From assembly GCA_036435485.1 (NCBI GenBank), contig CM071597.1, positions 140,923,647 to 140,987,646 of the forward strand: a stretch of 64,000 nucleotides of DNA, in the 5' to 3' direction. Both the position numbers and the translations under genes were made by a program. The stretch's first letter is position 1; each line of letters opens with the position of its first letter. Shown in pieces: positions 1 through 12,466 of this stretch. The DNA is from Saposhnikovia divaricata (lineage: Eukaryota > Streptophyta > Magnoliopsida > Apiales > Apiaceae). The notes under the pieces were generated by a model. The model was not told the origin of the DNA, did no database searches, and saw only the letters and a list, made by a program, of their open reading frames with translations.

Positions 1-440
1 CGAGTAAGTAAGTCTGAGGGGACTTTGTGCCTAGCAACCTAAGGTCCCTTGTGATCTGGGATTGTTAACCTAAAACTCGCTAAATGGGTATTGATGCAAA
101 AGTCTTTTGGGACCTCAACCATTGCACGGTCGGTCTAACTACTAAGAATGTGAAGTTTGGCTAGATGCTTGTTTTAATAGAGATTGGGTCAGTTCAATAT
201 TGGTTGAAAAAGAGAAAATGTTCGTATGCACTTTATCCATCATAGGCCTTAAATTCACTACACACCTTGGGAGTTTTTTGTAAATTTTTAGAGTCTAATC
301 AAGTGGATTGTGGGAACCTATAACGTGGCTATTATTAGAATAATATTTAAGGCATGTATTTTCGTACAAAATTGTTTTGTTGACACCAATGAAAGCTAGG
401 TTGAAAGAGGAAAGTTGGATGCTTGCTGACTTATCTCAAA
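1..440 (+). repeat. Copy 1 (partial) of a tandemly duplicated Athila 3' untranslated segment
   Basis: Bases 1-440 reappear at 6167-6606 with only scattered differences. With the inserted solo LTR (5079 bp) and its extra 5-bp target copy removed, the period is about 1.08 kb. The end of the unit (TTTATGGGTATATCTTCTG onward) is likewise present at 5527-5702 and 10456-10633. I see no reading frame in it. Confidence 0.85.
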
Positions 441-702
441 TGTAAGAACCCCAAATTTTGGATATAATTAAAACTTTTTATTAAGTAATGATAAAATGAA
501 GAACAATGATTTCGACAACAAGGTCACCAGCTCTAATGAGTGGTGGTTTCAAAGAACAATGATTGTAATGAATGGATATTGCTTTGGACAATGACCCTGA
601 TGCATTGGTATATTGTCAGAATAGAGTAATTCGATGGTTGAGGACCTAGATAAGAATAATCTACCATCCAGGAAGGAGCTAATGGATCCTTGTAGGAAAA
701 TG

Positions 703-782
703 AGTACGTGCATAGTATTTCCCGTACGTGCATAGTATTTCCCGTACGTGCATAGTGTTTCCTGTCCGTGCATAGTAATTTG
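703..782 (+). repeat. Short tandem repeat, 20 bp x 4, inside the solo LTR
   Basis: Four consecutive, slightly diverging copies of a unit beginning GTACGTGCATAG and ending in TTTCCC or a variant. I did not find this array in the related LTR at 49359-53803. Confidence 0.75.
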
Positions 783-3534
783 GTGGATGAATAGTGATTT
801 TGTAAGTTGGAAAACTTTTCACGCCACCCTATGTACGGGACGTGTTATGGATGTTTCGAAGTCATATTGGTAATACGCGGAGGAAATAAGTGAATGCAGA
901 GACGATCGGAATTCAGAAATTCCAAATTCTTTTTCGGTATAATATTTGACCGGACAGTGGATTAAATATTATTATAATCCTAGAATTGAGATATTAACTT
1001 TGAGGATTTGATATTTTGGGATGTTATTATATTTGATTTAAGAATGAAGGTAGGAAACCACTGAGGAGTGGTTATGGCTACAATGTAATAATTGATATTT
1101 GGAAAGAATGAATGGAATTCGACTTTATTATTTCTATGTCTTGAAGGATGCTAAAGGGTAACAACATGGGTAAGAATAATCTATCTTCTAAGGGAATAAG
1201 ATATGGCAATTTCAAGCAGGAGAATACCCTCATGTCATCCAGATCGATAACGATTAATCCAGTAGTCCCGTAAAAAGGTTAAGGAACGATCGAAAGAGAA
1301 TACGGACAATTGTACCACCCCAAGAGAACAAGTAAAGGATACAGAATGAATAGTGTTGTGGTGGGAGTATATAATAATATGAGACGACTCGGAACGGATT
1401 TCCGAGTTCGTATTAGTGATCCAGGGGGAAAATAAGTGTATGTAAAAGCTGTCGGATTCTGAAAAACCGCACTTTTATTTTCTCCGAGAGTTCCCTGGAC
1501 ACTGATAGCCTTAAGTATTTAATGAATGGATTTAAGGAATATAAATTGGAAAGTTAGAATGAAAGATGGAGAATGAAAGTATTAATATTAAAGAGGATTC
1601 CCGGTAAACCCTAATTTGAAATCCGTGAAATATTCCCACGAACGATCAATCGAAACGGGTAATAACCGGACACAGAAACAAGCAGAGGAAGCAAGAGTCT
1701 TGTGCAAGCTACTAGATAAATATCTAGCAACCAAGTGGGCTAAGTAACTAGACAATTAGAGATTGAACAAGTACTTAGCAAGTAACTACCTAGTTAAGCT
1801 CTAACCACCATAAAACCAACACATGTCTTGCCATTTCACCATCCAACACCTCACCACTTTGATAAAGTGACTTTTGCAAGATATTATGTTGCTAGTGGAT
1901 GAGAGTGGATGAGATTAAAACACCAAAAAGCAAGCCAACCAAGCAAAACTTTCCTCCCCCCTTTTTCAAAGCTCCATTCGACCTTAACCCTAATTCAAGA
2001 ATCAAAGTCCAAGCTCCCACCATTGTTTGATCTCCAAAAATTTATCATAGATCCTATATTTCATAGAAATGATACCCTAAAAATCTTAGCCTCAAACACC
2101 ACCTTTTCCATTTTCAAAAAAATCAAGAAAGTGGAGGATGAATAGTAACCTCAAGAACAAAATTCTTGAATCTTGATTTTGGTTGATGATCCAAGCATCA
2201 TGGAGGCTATACAAGGACTATACAAGGCTTAATAAGTGCATACATACCTCAAGGAAGGTATAAACTTCAAGAACCCTAGTCTTTGATTTGAGTTTTAATG
2301 GAGTTTTGGATAAATTTTGGTGATAATGTTGTTATAAGCATGTTTACATGATTATGTAGTTAGTTTGTTTGATTTAAGAGATGTGATGAATATGATGATA
2401 TAATATGATGTTCCTGGACTTATGAGATTAGTATTATGAATGTAAGATGATTGGTATGCCCGGTGTGGCTTGGGTTGTTGATTACGATTTATGGAACGTT
2501 CGATTTACAGCCGTTATAATGCCCGATTTTGCATTACCATGTTTTGTATACCATTTTCCATGTTGAACCCTTACTGTCCAGAGACCTTAACTGCCATGAT
2601 AGGATAGGTAATGTTCTAAGCTTCGTTTTGATATAAAGATCACGTGAAACGGACTTACGGTTTAGGAGTTACGGCCGGATTACTAAAAGTAGTTCGAATC
2701 CGTAAACGAAAGTTCGTAACTGTAATTGAACCCTCGTAAACTATGTAACGTCATGGCGAATCTTGGTAAATAAATACTAGAGGTAAAAAGGAAGGTGTGA
2801 AAGAAAACCGTATGTCAAAAGGATCATTTTTCGATTTATTAAAAATGTTCGAGTCGAGGTTAAACGCGAACGAACCCCTAAAAGACGACTCTTTTATAAC
2901 TTCGGTAAAACACTTAGAAAACGGGCGATAAAACTCGGAGTATAGTATTGGTTCGTAACGATCGACTTTAGAACTCATATGACTTAAGTATGTCCCAAGT
3001 ATAAGTACAATGATATGTCGTATTAGCGAACGAATGTCGGGTCAGATCAGTGATAAAAGTAATCCACTAAAAGGGGTATAACGAGATAACTCGAGAACGA
3101 GTTTCGAATTAAGTATAACTTAACTTTTAATATGTTAAGTGATTAATCCCGAATGCCTTGGCTATTTATAGATCACCAAGCTGAACCGGGACCCGCTACC
3201 ACTACCCCTTACCGTACTGGACTACCAGGCAAGTTTCAATTCCCTTCTTTTAGGCTGTTGTTGTGATTGAATAATATATATATATGATTGCTGATATACA
3301 TATGCCATTGCATGCATGCCTACTTTCAAGTTGAATTGATATACTTGTTCCCTGAATGTTATTGTTGGCTTATAAGCTAGATAGTTATATATCAGTTATA
3401 AGCCGGTTATTGTAAGACCCTCATAGATGGGCGTATATATCTTATTAATCAAAATAGACCGGGAGTCAATATTCCTTGATATATCGAGATTACCTCGGAA
3501 GAAAGTATTTAAGTAAATATTTTCTATTATCTGG

Positions 3535-4175
3535 GCGACGAATATTATTTGAATATTCGTTCGAGACTAATTATTTTAACGATCCTTACTTCAAATAATT
3601 ATTTGAACGTAACTATTCGACGAATAATATTTCTCAATATTCATTCAGAGTCGAATTGATTATCGACTATTATTTCGAATATTCTTCTAAAGATGAGGCT
3701 ATTAAATGAATATTATTTTGGATATTCTTTTAGATTATTATTTTATTAAATAAATATTACTTTTGAATATTCATTTAAGATATTAAATACTTGATGAATA
3801 TTATTTTAATATTCATCTGAAGCTTGATTTAATTATCGAATATTATCTCGAATATTCCTTAAGGCTTGGATTACTAAATGAATATTACTTGATATTCATT
3901 TAGGATATTATTCATTAAATGAATATTACTTTTGAATATTCATTTAAATTCCTAATTAATTATGAATATTACCTTAAATATTCTTTTCAGGTCATATTAA
4001 TTAATGAATATTGTTTTGAATATTCATTTAAATATTTATTTATTCAATAAATATTCTCCTGATATTTCTTCAGGGATTATTTTGAGAAATACTCTGATTT
4101 AAGACATTCTTTCAGATTCCTAAATATTCTGTAAAATATTTTAATTCAATAAATATTCTCTGAATATTTATTCCA
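3535..4175 (+). repeat. Array of AT-rich hairpin motifs within the LTR
   Basis: About a dozen degenerate units, each with a left arm GAATATT, a 4-10 nt spacer and a right arm AATATTC. Flanking bases often extend the complementarity (for example ATGAATATT ... AATATTCAT). The same array is present in the Tekay 5' LTR at about 51800-52445, so it is a family feature and not local noise. Confidence 0.75.
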
Positions 4176-5519
4176 TACTTAGAATAACCTCGATAAGGTT
4201 TATCTTCTTCGATTATTACAGAAAATATTTCGGAGTCATATTTTTATTAATCTTATATCAAGAAAGGTTCTCAGACATCATTCTTCTTTGAGTCTATCTC
4301 CTTAATAATAAGGGAACCTTACTTGGAAAAATGTTATTTATCTTTTCGACTTCCCGGTCATAAAGTATTCCCTTCACTCGCAACTCGGGTGCTGTTGACT
4401 TATTAAGTCGTTGCTTACCTTCTCATCTTTCGAGGAGTAAGATTACTGGAACAAGTTAATATCCGTTACCAAGTAGTAGCTTGGGAGTTATTGGTAAATT
4501 TTCCTTTCCAACTAGATACGACTACTTTGTGGAGTCTTATCAACAAGTATTATACTTGGGGAAAGGGGGACGAACGTTACATTTAGAATCATGAATTCTA
4601 TTTGAACTAGGAGTCGTGTAAGAGGCCGAGTAGCGCCGGTCCATCCCCTTTGGCCCAACCGTTGGCCGGGGAGAGCTAGTAAGGCGGTATACAAGTAAAG
4701 CCGTCAGTTCTTCCTTCTACCGGTAGTAAATCTAAATTGAGCTGTACGATCTCGACTGATCATCAAGATTGGAACAGCGGGCGCGGTGAATACTCCATCA
4801 TTGGTTCATCATCCAAACTTATTTATTTCCTGCAACATGATTTCTGTTGGCAGAGTTGGAAAAGGGTCATAACTGGAATTGCAACATTTTCTTGCAAACT
4901 CCTCTTCTTAATAACAATAAGAATATCTCGCTTACTTTGATGTAGCAGATATTTCTACAAACAAATACTTTAAGTTACCTTGTAACTTCATCGTTCATAT
5001 TATACTGGCATCATTTCCGTAAATGCATGGCATATGGTTTGAAAGATACTTTGGAACTGTTATACATTATCGTTCAGTTATGTATTATTGTTGGTGGGCT
5101 ATTGCTCACCCTTGCTTTATTATTATATCACAACAACAGCTAGATCAGATGACTCGCACAAGGCGCACTCGACGCGGGCGAGGACGATGAGACTACCAGA
5201 GCTGAAGAAGAAGCTATTGGTAGGGTATATTTATTCTTTTAGTACCAAGAATATGGTATAGTATGACTTATGTAAATGGATGGCAAAGAGTATGTATTTA
5301 TATTGAAATCCTTTTGGATTGTAAGAACTCATTATGTGATTAATAAAAATTTGATTGTTACTCTGATTTCATCTCTAGGACTATAACGGGTGTGTTTTAT
5401 ATTGTTGTGTTGGGGTATAGAGACGTATTTTATTTTATGTTAAGGAAAGTTCAATTGTTGTGGACAGAATTGGAAACCGTAACCACCGGATCCCGGACCC
5501 CGGATCTGGGGGTGTTACA

Positions 5520-6611
5520 TCAAAGATTTTATGGGTATATCTTCTGTAAACCCTTAGGAGACAACACTCCTCCTGTAGAGATCGTCTATAGGTTTAACGG
5601 GTTGGTAAACCTAAAATTACCCGTGATTCCTATGACAGTGAGTATAGGTTTTTAATTCTGCATTTTTCTTTTTGTTTTACTCGAGGACGAGCAAAAGATA
5701 GGTAAGTGTAAATACATAAAATTGAAAAATCCAAAAAAATTGAAAAATTTTAAAAATCCAAAAATAGAGATATTTTAGCTTAGTTGTCCTTCCCACTCTT
5801 TAAATTCTAGAACTAGTTGGTGTTGACTATTTTTCGAAAATTATATGTATAATGCCTTTAGATGATTTGAACATAGTCAAGTAAGGTTTTTCCTCATGAA
5901 ACTTGTGTCGAACAAATTTTTGCTTAAAAGACCAAGACGACACATTTGCAAAAGACTTTTGATGGAATAATTGTATAGGAATGTTATTCGATACCTGAGA
6001 GAGAACCCACATTTTAGAACAATGTCGAATCAAACCTTTGCGAAATTTGGTTCTTATAGTGTCAAAAAAAAAAGAAAAAAAAAAGAGAGTCAATAAATGT
6101 TTATAGTGCTAGTGTAATAATAAATTCTTAGTAGGGAAATCGGCTAGGTTGGGCTCATTAATAACCCGAGTAAGTAAGTCCGAGGGGACTTTGTGCCTAG
6201 CAACCTAAGGTCCCTTGTGATCTGGGATTGTTGACCTAAAACTCGCTAAATGGGTATTGATGCAAAAGTCTTTTGGGACCTCAACCATTGCACGGTCGGT
6301 CTAACTACTAAGAATGTGAAGTTTGGCTAGATACTTGTTTTAATAGAGATTGGGTCAGTTCAATATTGGTTGAAAAAGAGAAAATGTTCGTATGCACTTT
6401 ATCCATCATAGGCCTTAAATTCACTACACACCTTGGGATTTTTTTGTAAATTTTTAGAGTCTAATCAAGTGGATTGTGGGAACCTATAACGTGGCTATTA
6501 TTAGAATAATCTTTAAGGCATGTATTTTCGTACAAAATTGTTTTGTTGACACCAATGAAAGCTAGGTTGAAAGAGGAAAGTTGGATGCTTGCTGACTTAT
6601 CTCAAAGATTT
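5520..6611 (+). other. Athila 3' untranslated region: rest of duplicated copy 1, then start of copy 2
   Basis: 5520-5702 resumes the Athila sequence after the solo LTR, ending in the GAGGACGAGCAAAAG block. 5703-6166 is a unique AT-rich linker with no convincing frame. At 6167 the duplicated segment restarts and continues to 6611. The CAAAAGATAGGTA block is followed here by the linker, whereas in copy 2 (10621 onward) it is followed by the polypurine tract. Confidence 0.75.
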
Positions 6612-7114
6612 TGTAATGTCCGTGAAATTTTTCGAATAAATTTTTCTTTCTACTCGATATTTATTTTAAATTTTTTTTTAGAGATGATGCACTTGTATAT
6701 ATTTTTTTTAGTAGTACGTCTTGTAAATTTTCTAAAATTTATATATTCGTATTATATTTAATTATTTATAATTAAATAGTGTTTATTAAAAATTTGAGAA
6801 AATTAAGATTTTTATTTTTAGTCGTATTTGTTTAAAATCTCGTTTTAATTATTCAGCAACGGGGGGAAACGAGATCTTTTTACCAATAATTTCATTAAAT
6901 ATAAGCATAATCATTATTTTTATTTTAATTATTTCAGCAATGATTTTGTCTTCCATAATTCATTTTAATTATTTTCCACTTACATAATAATGGAGCACTA
7001 GAAATTTGCTATAATGTTGTTCCCCATTTAATTTACTTTTAATTTTATAAAACCAAATATATGAAATCAGTTTTGGTTGTTTAAATACTTGAAAAACCGG
7101 ATCAGTTTTAGTTT

Positions 7115-7122
7115 TATATAAA
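7115..7122 (+). promoter_or_regulatory. Probable TATA box of the 3.84-kb LTR
   Basis: TATATAAA followed about 50-130 bp downstream by a leader-like ACA-rich stretch (CATACATACACAAACAAAG) and then the GA-rich tract. Position and context fit an LTR U3/R boundary. A second weaker match, TTTATAAAC, lies about 35 bp downstream. Confidence 0.5.
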
Positions 7123-7722
7123 CAAACAGATACAATACTTTCTCCCCTTTTATAAACAGAACAGAGACACCATTTTCTACTATCTCATTTACAAACAAAA
7201 TCGGGTATACATACATACACAAACAAAGTACACAGTTTCACACAATCAGGTAGTTATCTTCACTTTGTGTTTATGTCAGTTTCATTGTTGTAATCGGTAA
7301 GCTTGATTTTATTTAGATATTGGGGGTTTAAGTCTGTTAAGGGAAGGAGAGTGAAACCACCGCAAGGCGATGGTGGCCAGCGGTGGTGTCTTTTCGGGGT
7401 GAAGCAAGTAGGAGGAAGAAGAGGGAGAGGTGAAGATTTAGAGATTGGAGTGGAGTGATGAGTGGTTGTTGGTTTGAATCAGTGTAAGAGAGGATGGTTG
7501 TAGTATTGTTGAGTGAGGGAGAGATTGGGTCGAGAGAGATGATTGGTGGGGGGATTATTGTGGGTTTGCAGGGGAGTTAAAAGGGGAAGGGGTCGGTTGA
7601 GTTTTGTTGTTGTTAACGGAGTACAGAAATCGGAGAGAGATGGAGATGTTGAGTGCGGGAGAGGGAGGCGGTGGCTATGGTGTATGGGGAAGGCAGCAGA
7701 AGGGTGAGAGATTGATAGAGGA

Positions 7723-7807
7723 CGAGAGAGAGAGAGAGAGAGAGATGCGAGAGAGAGACAGAGAGAGAGAGAAGAGAGAAACGAGAGAGGTAGAGATAGA
7801 GAGAGTC

Positions 7808-7865
<58 letters not shown>

Positions 7866-7870
7866 GAGAG
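7723..7870 (+). repeat. (GA)n microsatellite
   Basis: About 150 bp of GA/GAGAGA with interruptions; the longest uninterrupted block is near 7810-7854. It lies in the presumed transcribed part of the LTR. A matching GA tract (on the minus strand) is found at 46553-46621 in a related LTR fragment. Confidence 0.95.
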
Positions 7871-10453
7871 GATGCAGGGGAGGGGGTGGTTCGAGCTCGC
7901 AAGGGAGGGGGTGTCGCAGGTGGGGCCCACGGGGGAAGGTGGGGTCCACAGAAATTCTGTTAAACAATTAATATTATAATAATAATAATATACTAATAAT
8001 AACAATAATATTTCTGATTTTTATGTTTTAATTGGATTTTAATAAAAGGATTTATTTTTAGTTGTAATAATTGATTTTTTTAAACTAGTGATTTAATTGA
8101 AATGTTATTAAAATTTAGAGATTATATAGTGAATAATTATTTAAAATGGTGATTGGTTTATTAAATTTAAATAAAAATATTTTTGTGACATATATTAAAG
8201 ATTTATGGTTTTGATAATAAAAAGGGGGTTAATTTATTAATTTGGATTAAATTATAGTTAGATTATTATATTATGTGATTATTTACCATAAATTAGAGAT
8301 TTATTGATTTATTAATAAAAAGAGGATTAATTGAGAATAAATAGGATTAATAAGGGATATAATTTTAAGATTAATATTTAATATTTCTGAATTAGTTTAT
8401 TAATCGGATAAGACCAGATTTAGTTAGAGACTAAAAAGGGATTAATATTATTTAATTACGAGATTTAAAAGGAAAATTAGTTAGTAAGATTAATATTAAT
8501 AATTTTGGATTTAAAATAGATTCTTGAATAATTTTGGTTGTGAGATTTATATTAATTAAATTAGGGAATTTTTAGAGAATTTATAAGAGTTAATTTAAAT
8601 TGGAAGTGCAATTTGAATAATTAATTATAGCAATCATTTAGAAATATTTTATGAATAATTGATCTTAATGTAGTGATTTAATGATTTATTGAGGGAATAA
8701 TCGTGAATAAATAGAAATAATTATGGTTTTATTTTAGAGAGCTAATATTTAATATTTGAGGATTTATTTAATTCGAGGATTAATTGTTTCTTGATGATTT
8801 ATTTATTTAATTCGAGGATTGATTGTTGTTTTGAAGATTTATTTATTTAATTTGAGGATTAATCATTGTCTCGAGGATTTATTTAAATTAAGAATTAATT
8901 GTTGTCTTGGAGATAAATTGATTAAGTACGGAAGTATTAAAAAAATGGCGGAACATAGTGGGTTAATGACTCGAGGAACCATTTTGGGGTAGGATTTCGG
9001 ATGAGTTAGGAGACTCGTTTGGAAAAGCTTAAAGAACGAAAGTTATAGATATGCAAAGGTACTATTTAAAGGTGAATAGAAGTTGATTGAAAGGCGATCA
9101 GAAGTTGAGTTGATAATAGCTGAACTAGGCCCGAGAATGTGAAATGTCGAAGAACCAGAGGTGTGGAGCAGGTTGGAGTATCGTATCGCAGAACCAGGCA
9201 AGTTTACTAATTCGTACTCCATTGTTCGGAGTATTTCTATTTTTAAAAATTCATAATTATGCTGATTAAGTTTTCGTTTATCAAAATCAAGTATTCTTTC
9301 GAGTGATTTATACCAGATTTTTATTCATGCAATTTACATACATATTATTGTTGAGCTGTTATCCAGACATATTATATCATGAGGTGTTCAAACTTATTTC
9401 ATGAGTTGTTCCATATTGTTGGTACGTTTATTGAGATACTTCATTCGAGTTTATATTTAAGAGTTGGGATATATATAAAGTAAGTTATGTATACTGATAT
9501 GGGTCACTTCATTTCGACTCCATAATCAGAACAGTTTTTTATAATATTTTCCTCTACTCATTCGAGAGGGAAACTATATTATTGGTGTCTATTGTTCATT
9601 GCTTATTAAGGCAAAAGTGACCGGAGTAACGCACCGGCCCAACTAAGTAGTATTTAGGGTGTGATCGAAACTTCGGCACATCCTTCTATCGATAGAAAAT
9701 GAGTAGTGATAATGGATTGATCATCCATTACTTGAGTAGGCGTTATGAGCAGAAATCCAATCATTGACATCCTATCGGTTAACCGATGCCTGTGTGGTTA
9801 TGTTAACTAGGGTGTTGATCTGAGCAGTTGTTATATTATATTATCAATGGAGTAGTTTTGAGAAGTTACTGATTTATTTTCGAGTAGTATTTTGAGAAGT
9901 TATTGAGATATATTGGAGTCATATTTCAAGATTTATAAGAATTTATGAGTTGATCTCTGTTCAAAAGTACTTATATTTATAATTCTTATAGAGTAGTAAA
10001 TAATATTTTGAGTGTGTTTGTTGTTGTATTATATGATATCTGTATATACTTGCTGGACATTCTTTGGCTCATTCTTGCTATTTAAATATTATTAATCAGC
10101 GGCATCTAAAGACGGCTCTAGCATGGCGATCCGTGGCAAAGGGAAGGAGAAGGGCTATTAAATTCAATCCATTAGACTTATAATATCGAAGGAGGTTGCA
10201 AGATGGAACGGAATTGTTAATGCTTTATTATTGTGTGTTTGGTGTGTTGTAATAATACTTCAGAGATTCTGGGAGATGAGTTTGTATTGTAATAACTTTT
10301 ATATTTTGAGTGCTTGTTCTAAGACTATAACCTGTGGAATAAAAGATGGAGTTGTTAAGAATATTGTTATAGATTATACTATGAGTAGGTGTTCAAGTAT
10401 TCCGCAAGAGTTGTGACGACCTGGATTCCTGTAAGGGATTTGGGGGCGTTACA

Positions 10454-10643
10454 GATTTTATGGGTATATCTTCTGTAAACCCTTAGGAGACAACACTCCT
10501 CCTGTAGAGATCGTCTACAGGTTTAACGGGTTGGTAAACCTAAAATTACCCGTGATTCCTACGACAGTGAGTATAGGCTTTTAATTCTGCATTTTTCTTT
10601 TTGTTTTACTCGAGGACGAGCAAAAGATAGGTATGGGGGCATT
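10454..10643 (+). other. Athila internal 3' end with polypurine tract
   Basis: Resumes the Athila sequence after the solo LTR and ends in GGTATGGGGGCATT, the polypurine tract that primes plus-strand synthesis, immediately before the LTR start TGATAAG at 10644. Confidence 0.75.
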
Positions 10644-12466
10644 TGATAAGTGCATAATTTTGCATATTTTTATTACCTATTTAGTGTTTGAATTCGTATT
10701 TTAATAAATTATTTTGTTGTATTTCAGGAAATTCAAGAAACATTGAAGAAATTGCAAAATAAAGAAATAAATGTCAAAAAAGAGAAAAAGAAGAAGAAGA
10801 AGGACCAAAATAGAAGAAAAGGAAAATGAAGGGGGTGTGGTGCAAGAAAAAATGGAAGGCTAGGATTAAACCACACCAAACAAAAATGAATGGTGGGGAT
10901 TAATCCACACCAACCAAAATCCCAAATAAATTCCTATAAATAGCATTCATCTTCTCTTGTAAAAATAACTTAGAATTAGGATTAGAATCCCTTAGTATTA
11001 GTACACTCTTAAATAATGTAAAATTATTTCTTTCAAGCTCTTGTAAACAATTTTATTTTATTTTTAATACATATTTTTTTCCTGTCTCATTTAATTTGAA
11101 GCTTCAATACGTTTCCCCTGTTTTCAGTTTAATACAGAAACAAAACAAAAAAGAAGCCCAGCTGTGTCTTCCTTGTTTATTTACTTACCAAACACATCTC
11201 CCTTATCTTCTGTCTTTTGTTCAACTAATTCCCCTGTCCATTTCATCAAAGATTTACGAAACATCCCCATCTTCCCCTTGTCTCTCCTCCGCCCACAACT
11301 CCCCTCTTTTCTTTTCCCATTTCCGATTTCAGCATGTTAAATAGGCTTTAGATTTCTCTTCTTTCCAATTCCATCGAAGCCACCACCCATTATTTTCTTC
11401 TTGATTTCGATTTCCTCTTTCTTTTATTTCTTTTTTTTCCTGTTTTCTTTTTATATTGTCTAGTTTTGCTTTGATTGTTCGGGTTGGTTTTGTCGTTGTT
11501 TGTCAGAAGTGTTTGTTACTGGTTTCGTCCCTGTCCCCTATTCGATTTGTAAATTACATGAAGTACTTGGTTTGGTGTTCGTTAAGTTGAATTCATATTT
11601 GAGTTTTGCTGTTTGATTCGTTGTTGTCACTGATTCAAGAGAGTAGTGCTGCGTGTCTTTCTATGTTGCTAGCTTCGTTGTTAGTGATTCGTTGTGTCTT
11701 GAGTTCGTAATGTTAGTCAAGCTTTCGAGTTCGCTGTGATTCGCCTCTGAGTTTCTGCTAATTTTTCTGAGTTTTAATGTTAATGAGTTCTAAGAGTTTC
11801 CGTTTGCCGTGTTTTTGTTTTCTGTGTGCGTTTTTGTTGTTGCGTTTCATTTGGTTTCTGCGTACTGTTTTTCTTAGTCGAGACAGAATTTTGGATGTTT
11901 GATTGTTAGAATTAATATGCTACCGAGTTCTTGCTGTTTAGGTTTATCACGAGTGAATACTTAGCTGTTTTCCGAGTTTCGTGAAGTCCGATTCCACAAG
12001 TTTGAGTCGTTGTTGATTCTGTTAATTATAGTTTCATTTTCTTGTCGCGAGTTTACTGGTTCTGTGAATCGTTTGCGAGATTCTGAGACGAGTTTTTGCT
12101 TCGTATTTATGTGCCATGATCTGCGAACTGGGTCAGATTCTTGGTTATGATCGTTGTTTGTAAAGTCTTTCGAGTCTGTAATTTGTTGTTCCTTCTGCGT
12201 TGTGTTCAAAATACTGAGTCGAGTCCTGTTTCGTGCGCTTGCTTATTGCTCAGTTTAGTGTTTTGTTTGAATGGGTGTTACCTTCTTTTCAAATTTTAAT
12301 TAATTAGTTTAAAAATATTTTAAGTTTTCTTATAGGAAATAAAAATAGTTTAATTTTCTTTTAAATAAAAATCAATTTAGATTTAAATAGTAAAAATGCA
12401 AAATTCAATTTTTAGTTTAGAAATAGAATAATTATTAAATTTTCTTTTGAAAATAGTTTAAATTTT

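Larger units (their letters stand above)
441..5519 (+). mobile_element. Tekay/Del-type solo LTR, 5.08 kb
   Basis: It begins TGTAAGAACC and ends GGTGTTACA, and is flanked on both sides by TCAAA (436-440 and 5520-5524), a 5-bp target duplication. Its sequence is colinear with the 5' LTR of the Tekay element at 49359-53803. Shared blocks include 1390-1495 with 49760-49870, and most of 2480-5519 with 50850-53803. There is no primer site or gag-pol, so it is a solo LTR left by LTR-LTR recombination. Short ORFs inside it, including a conserved antisense one at 2751-2978, look like chance frames. Confidence 0.88.
6612..10453 (+). mobile_element. Second solo LTR, Tekay-like subfamily, 3.84 kb
   Basis: It begins TGTAATGTCC and ends GGGGCGTTACA, between two GATTT copies (6607-6611 and 10454-10458). 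It diverges strongly from the 441-5519 LTR but keeps the layout: TGTAA...TTACA ends, an AACCAGGCAAG block at about 9194-9204, and a GCCGGTCC/CGGCCCAAC-type block near 9630. A G/A-rich transcribed leader is near the middle. No primer site or pol is present. The open frames at 7479-8005 on both strands are products of the GA microsatellite. Confidence 0.83.

Noticed and set aside
2751..2978. 75-aa antisense ORF also present at 51109-51336, apparently conserved
   Set aside because: Both lie in homologous LTR sequence. Similarity is explained by LTR relatedness; there is no start context or other evidence of coding.
7479..8005. Overlapping 75-162 aa frames on both strands (Ser/Leu-rich and Arg/Glu-rich)
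   Set aside because: They are translations of the GA/CT microsatellite and have no non-repeat coding content.
11096..12209. Small ORFs in the region 11096-12209 as a possible host gene
   Set aside because: The region is Athila LTR A; the frames are not preserved in LTR B.
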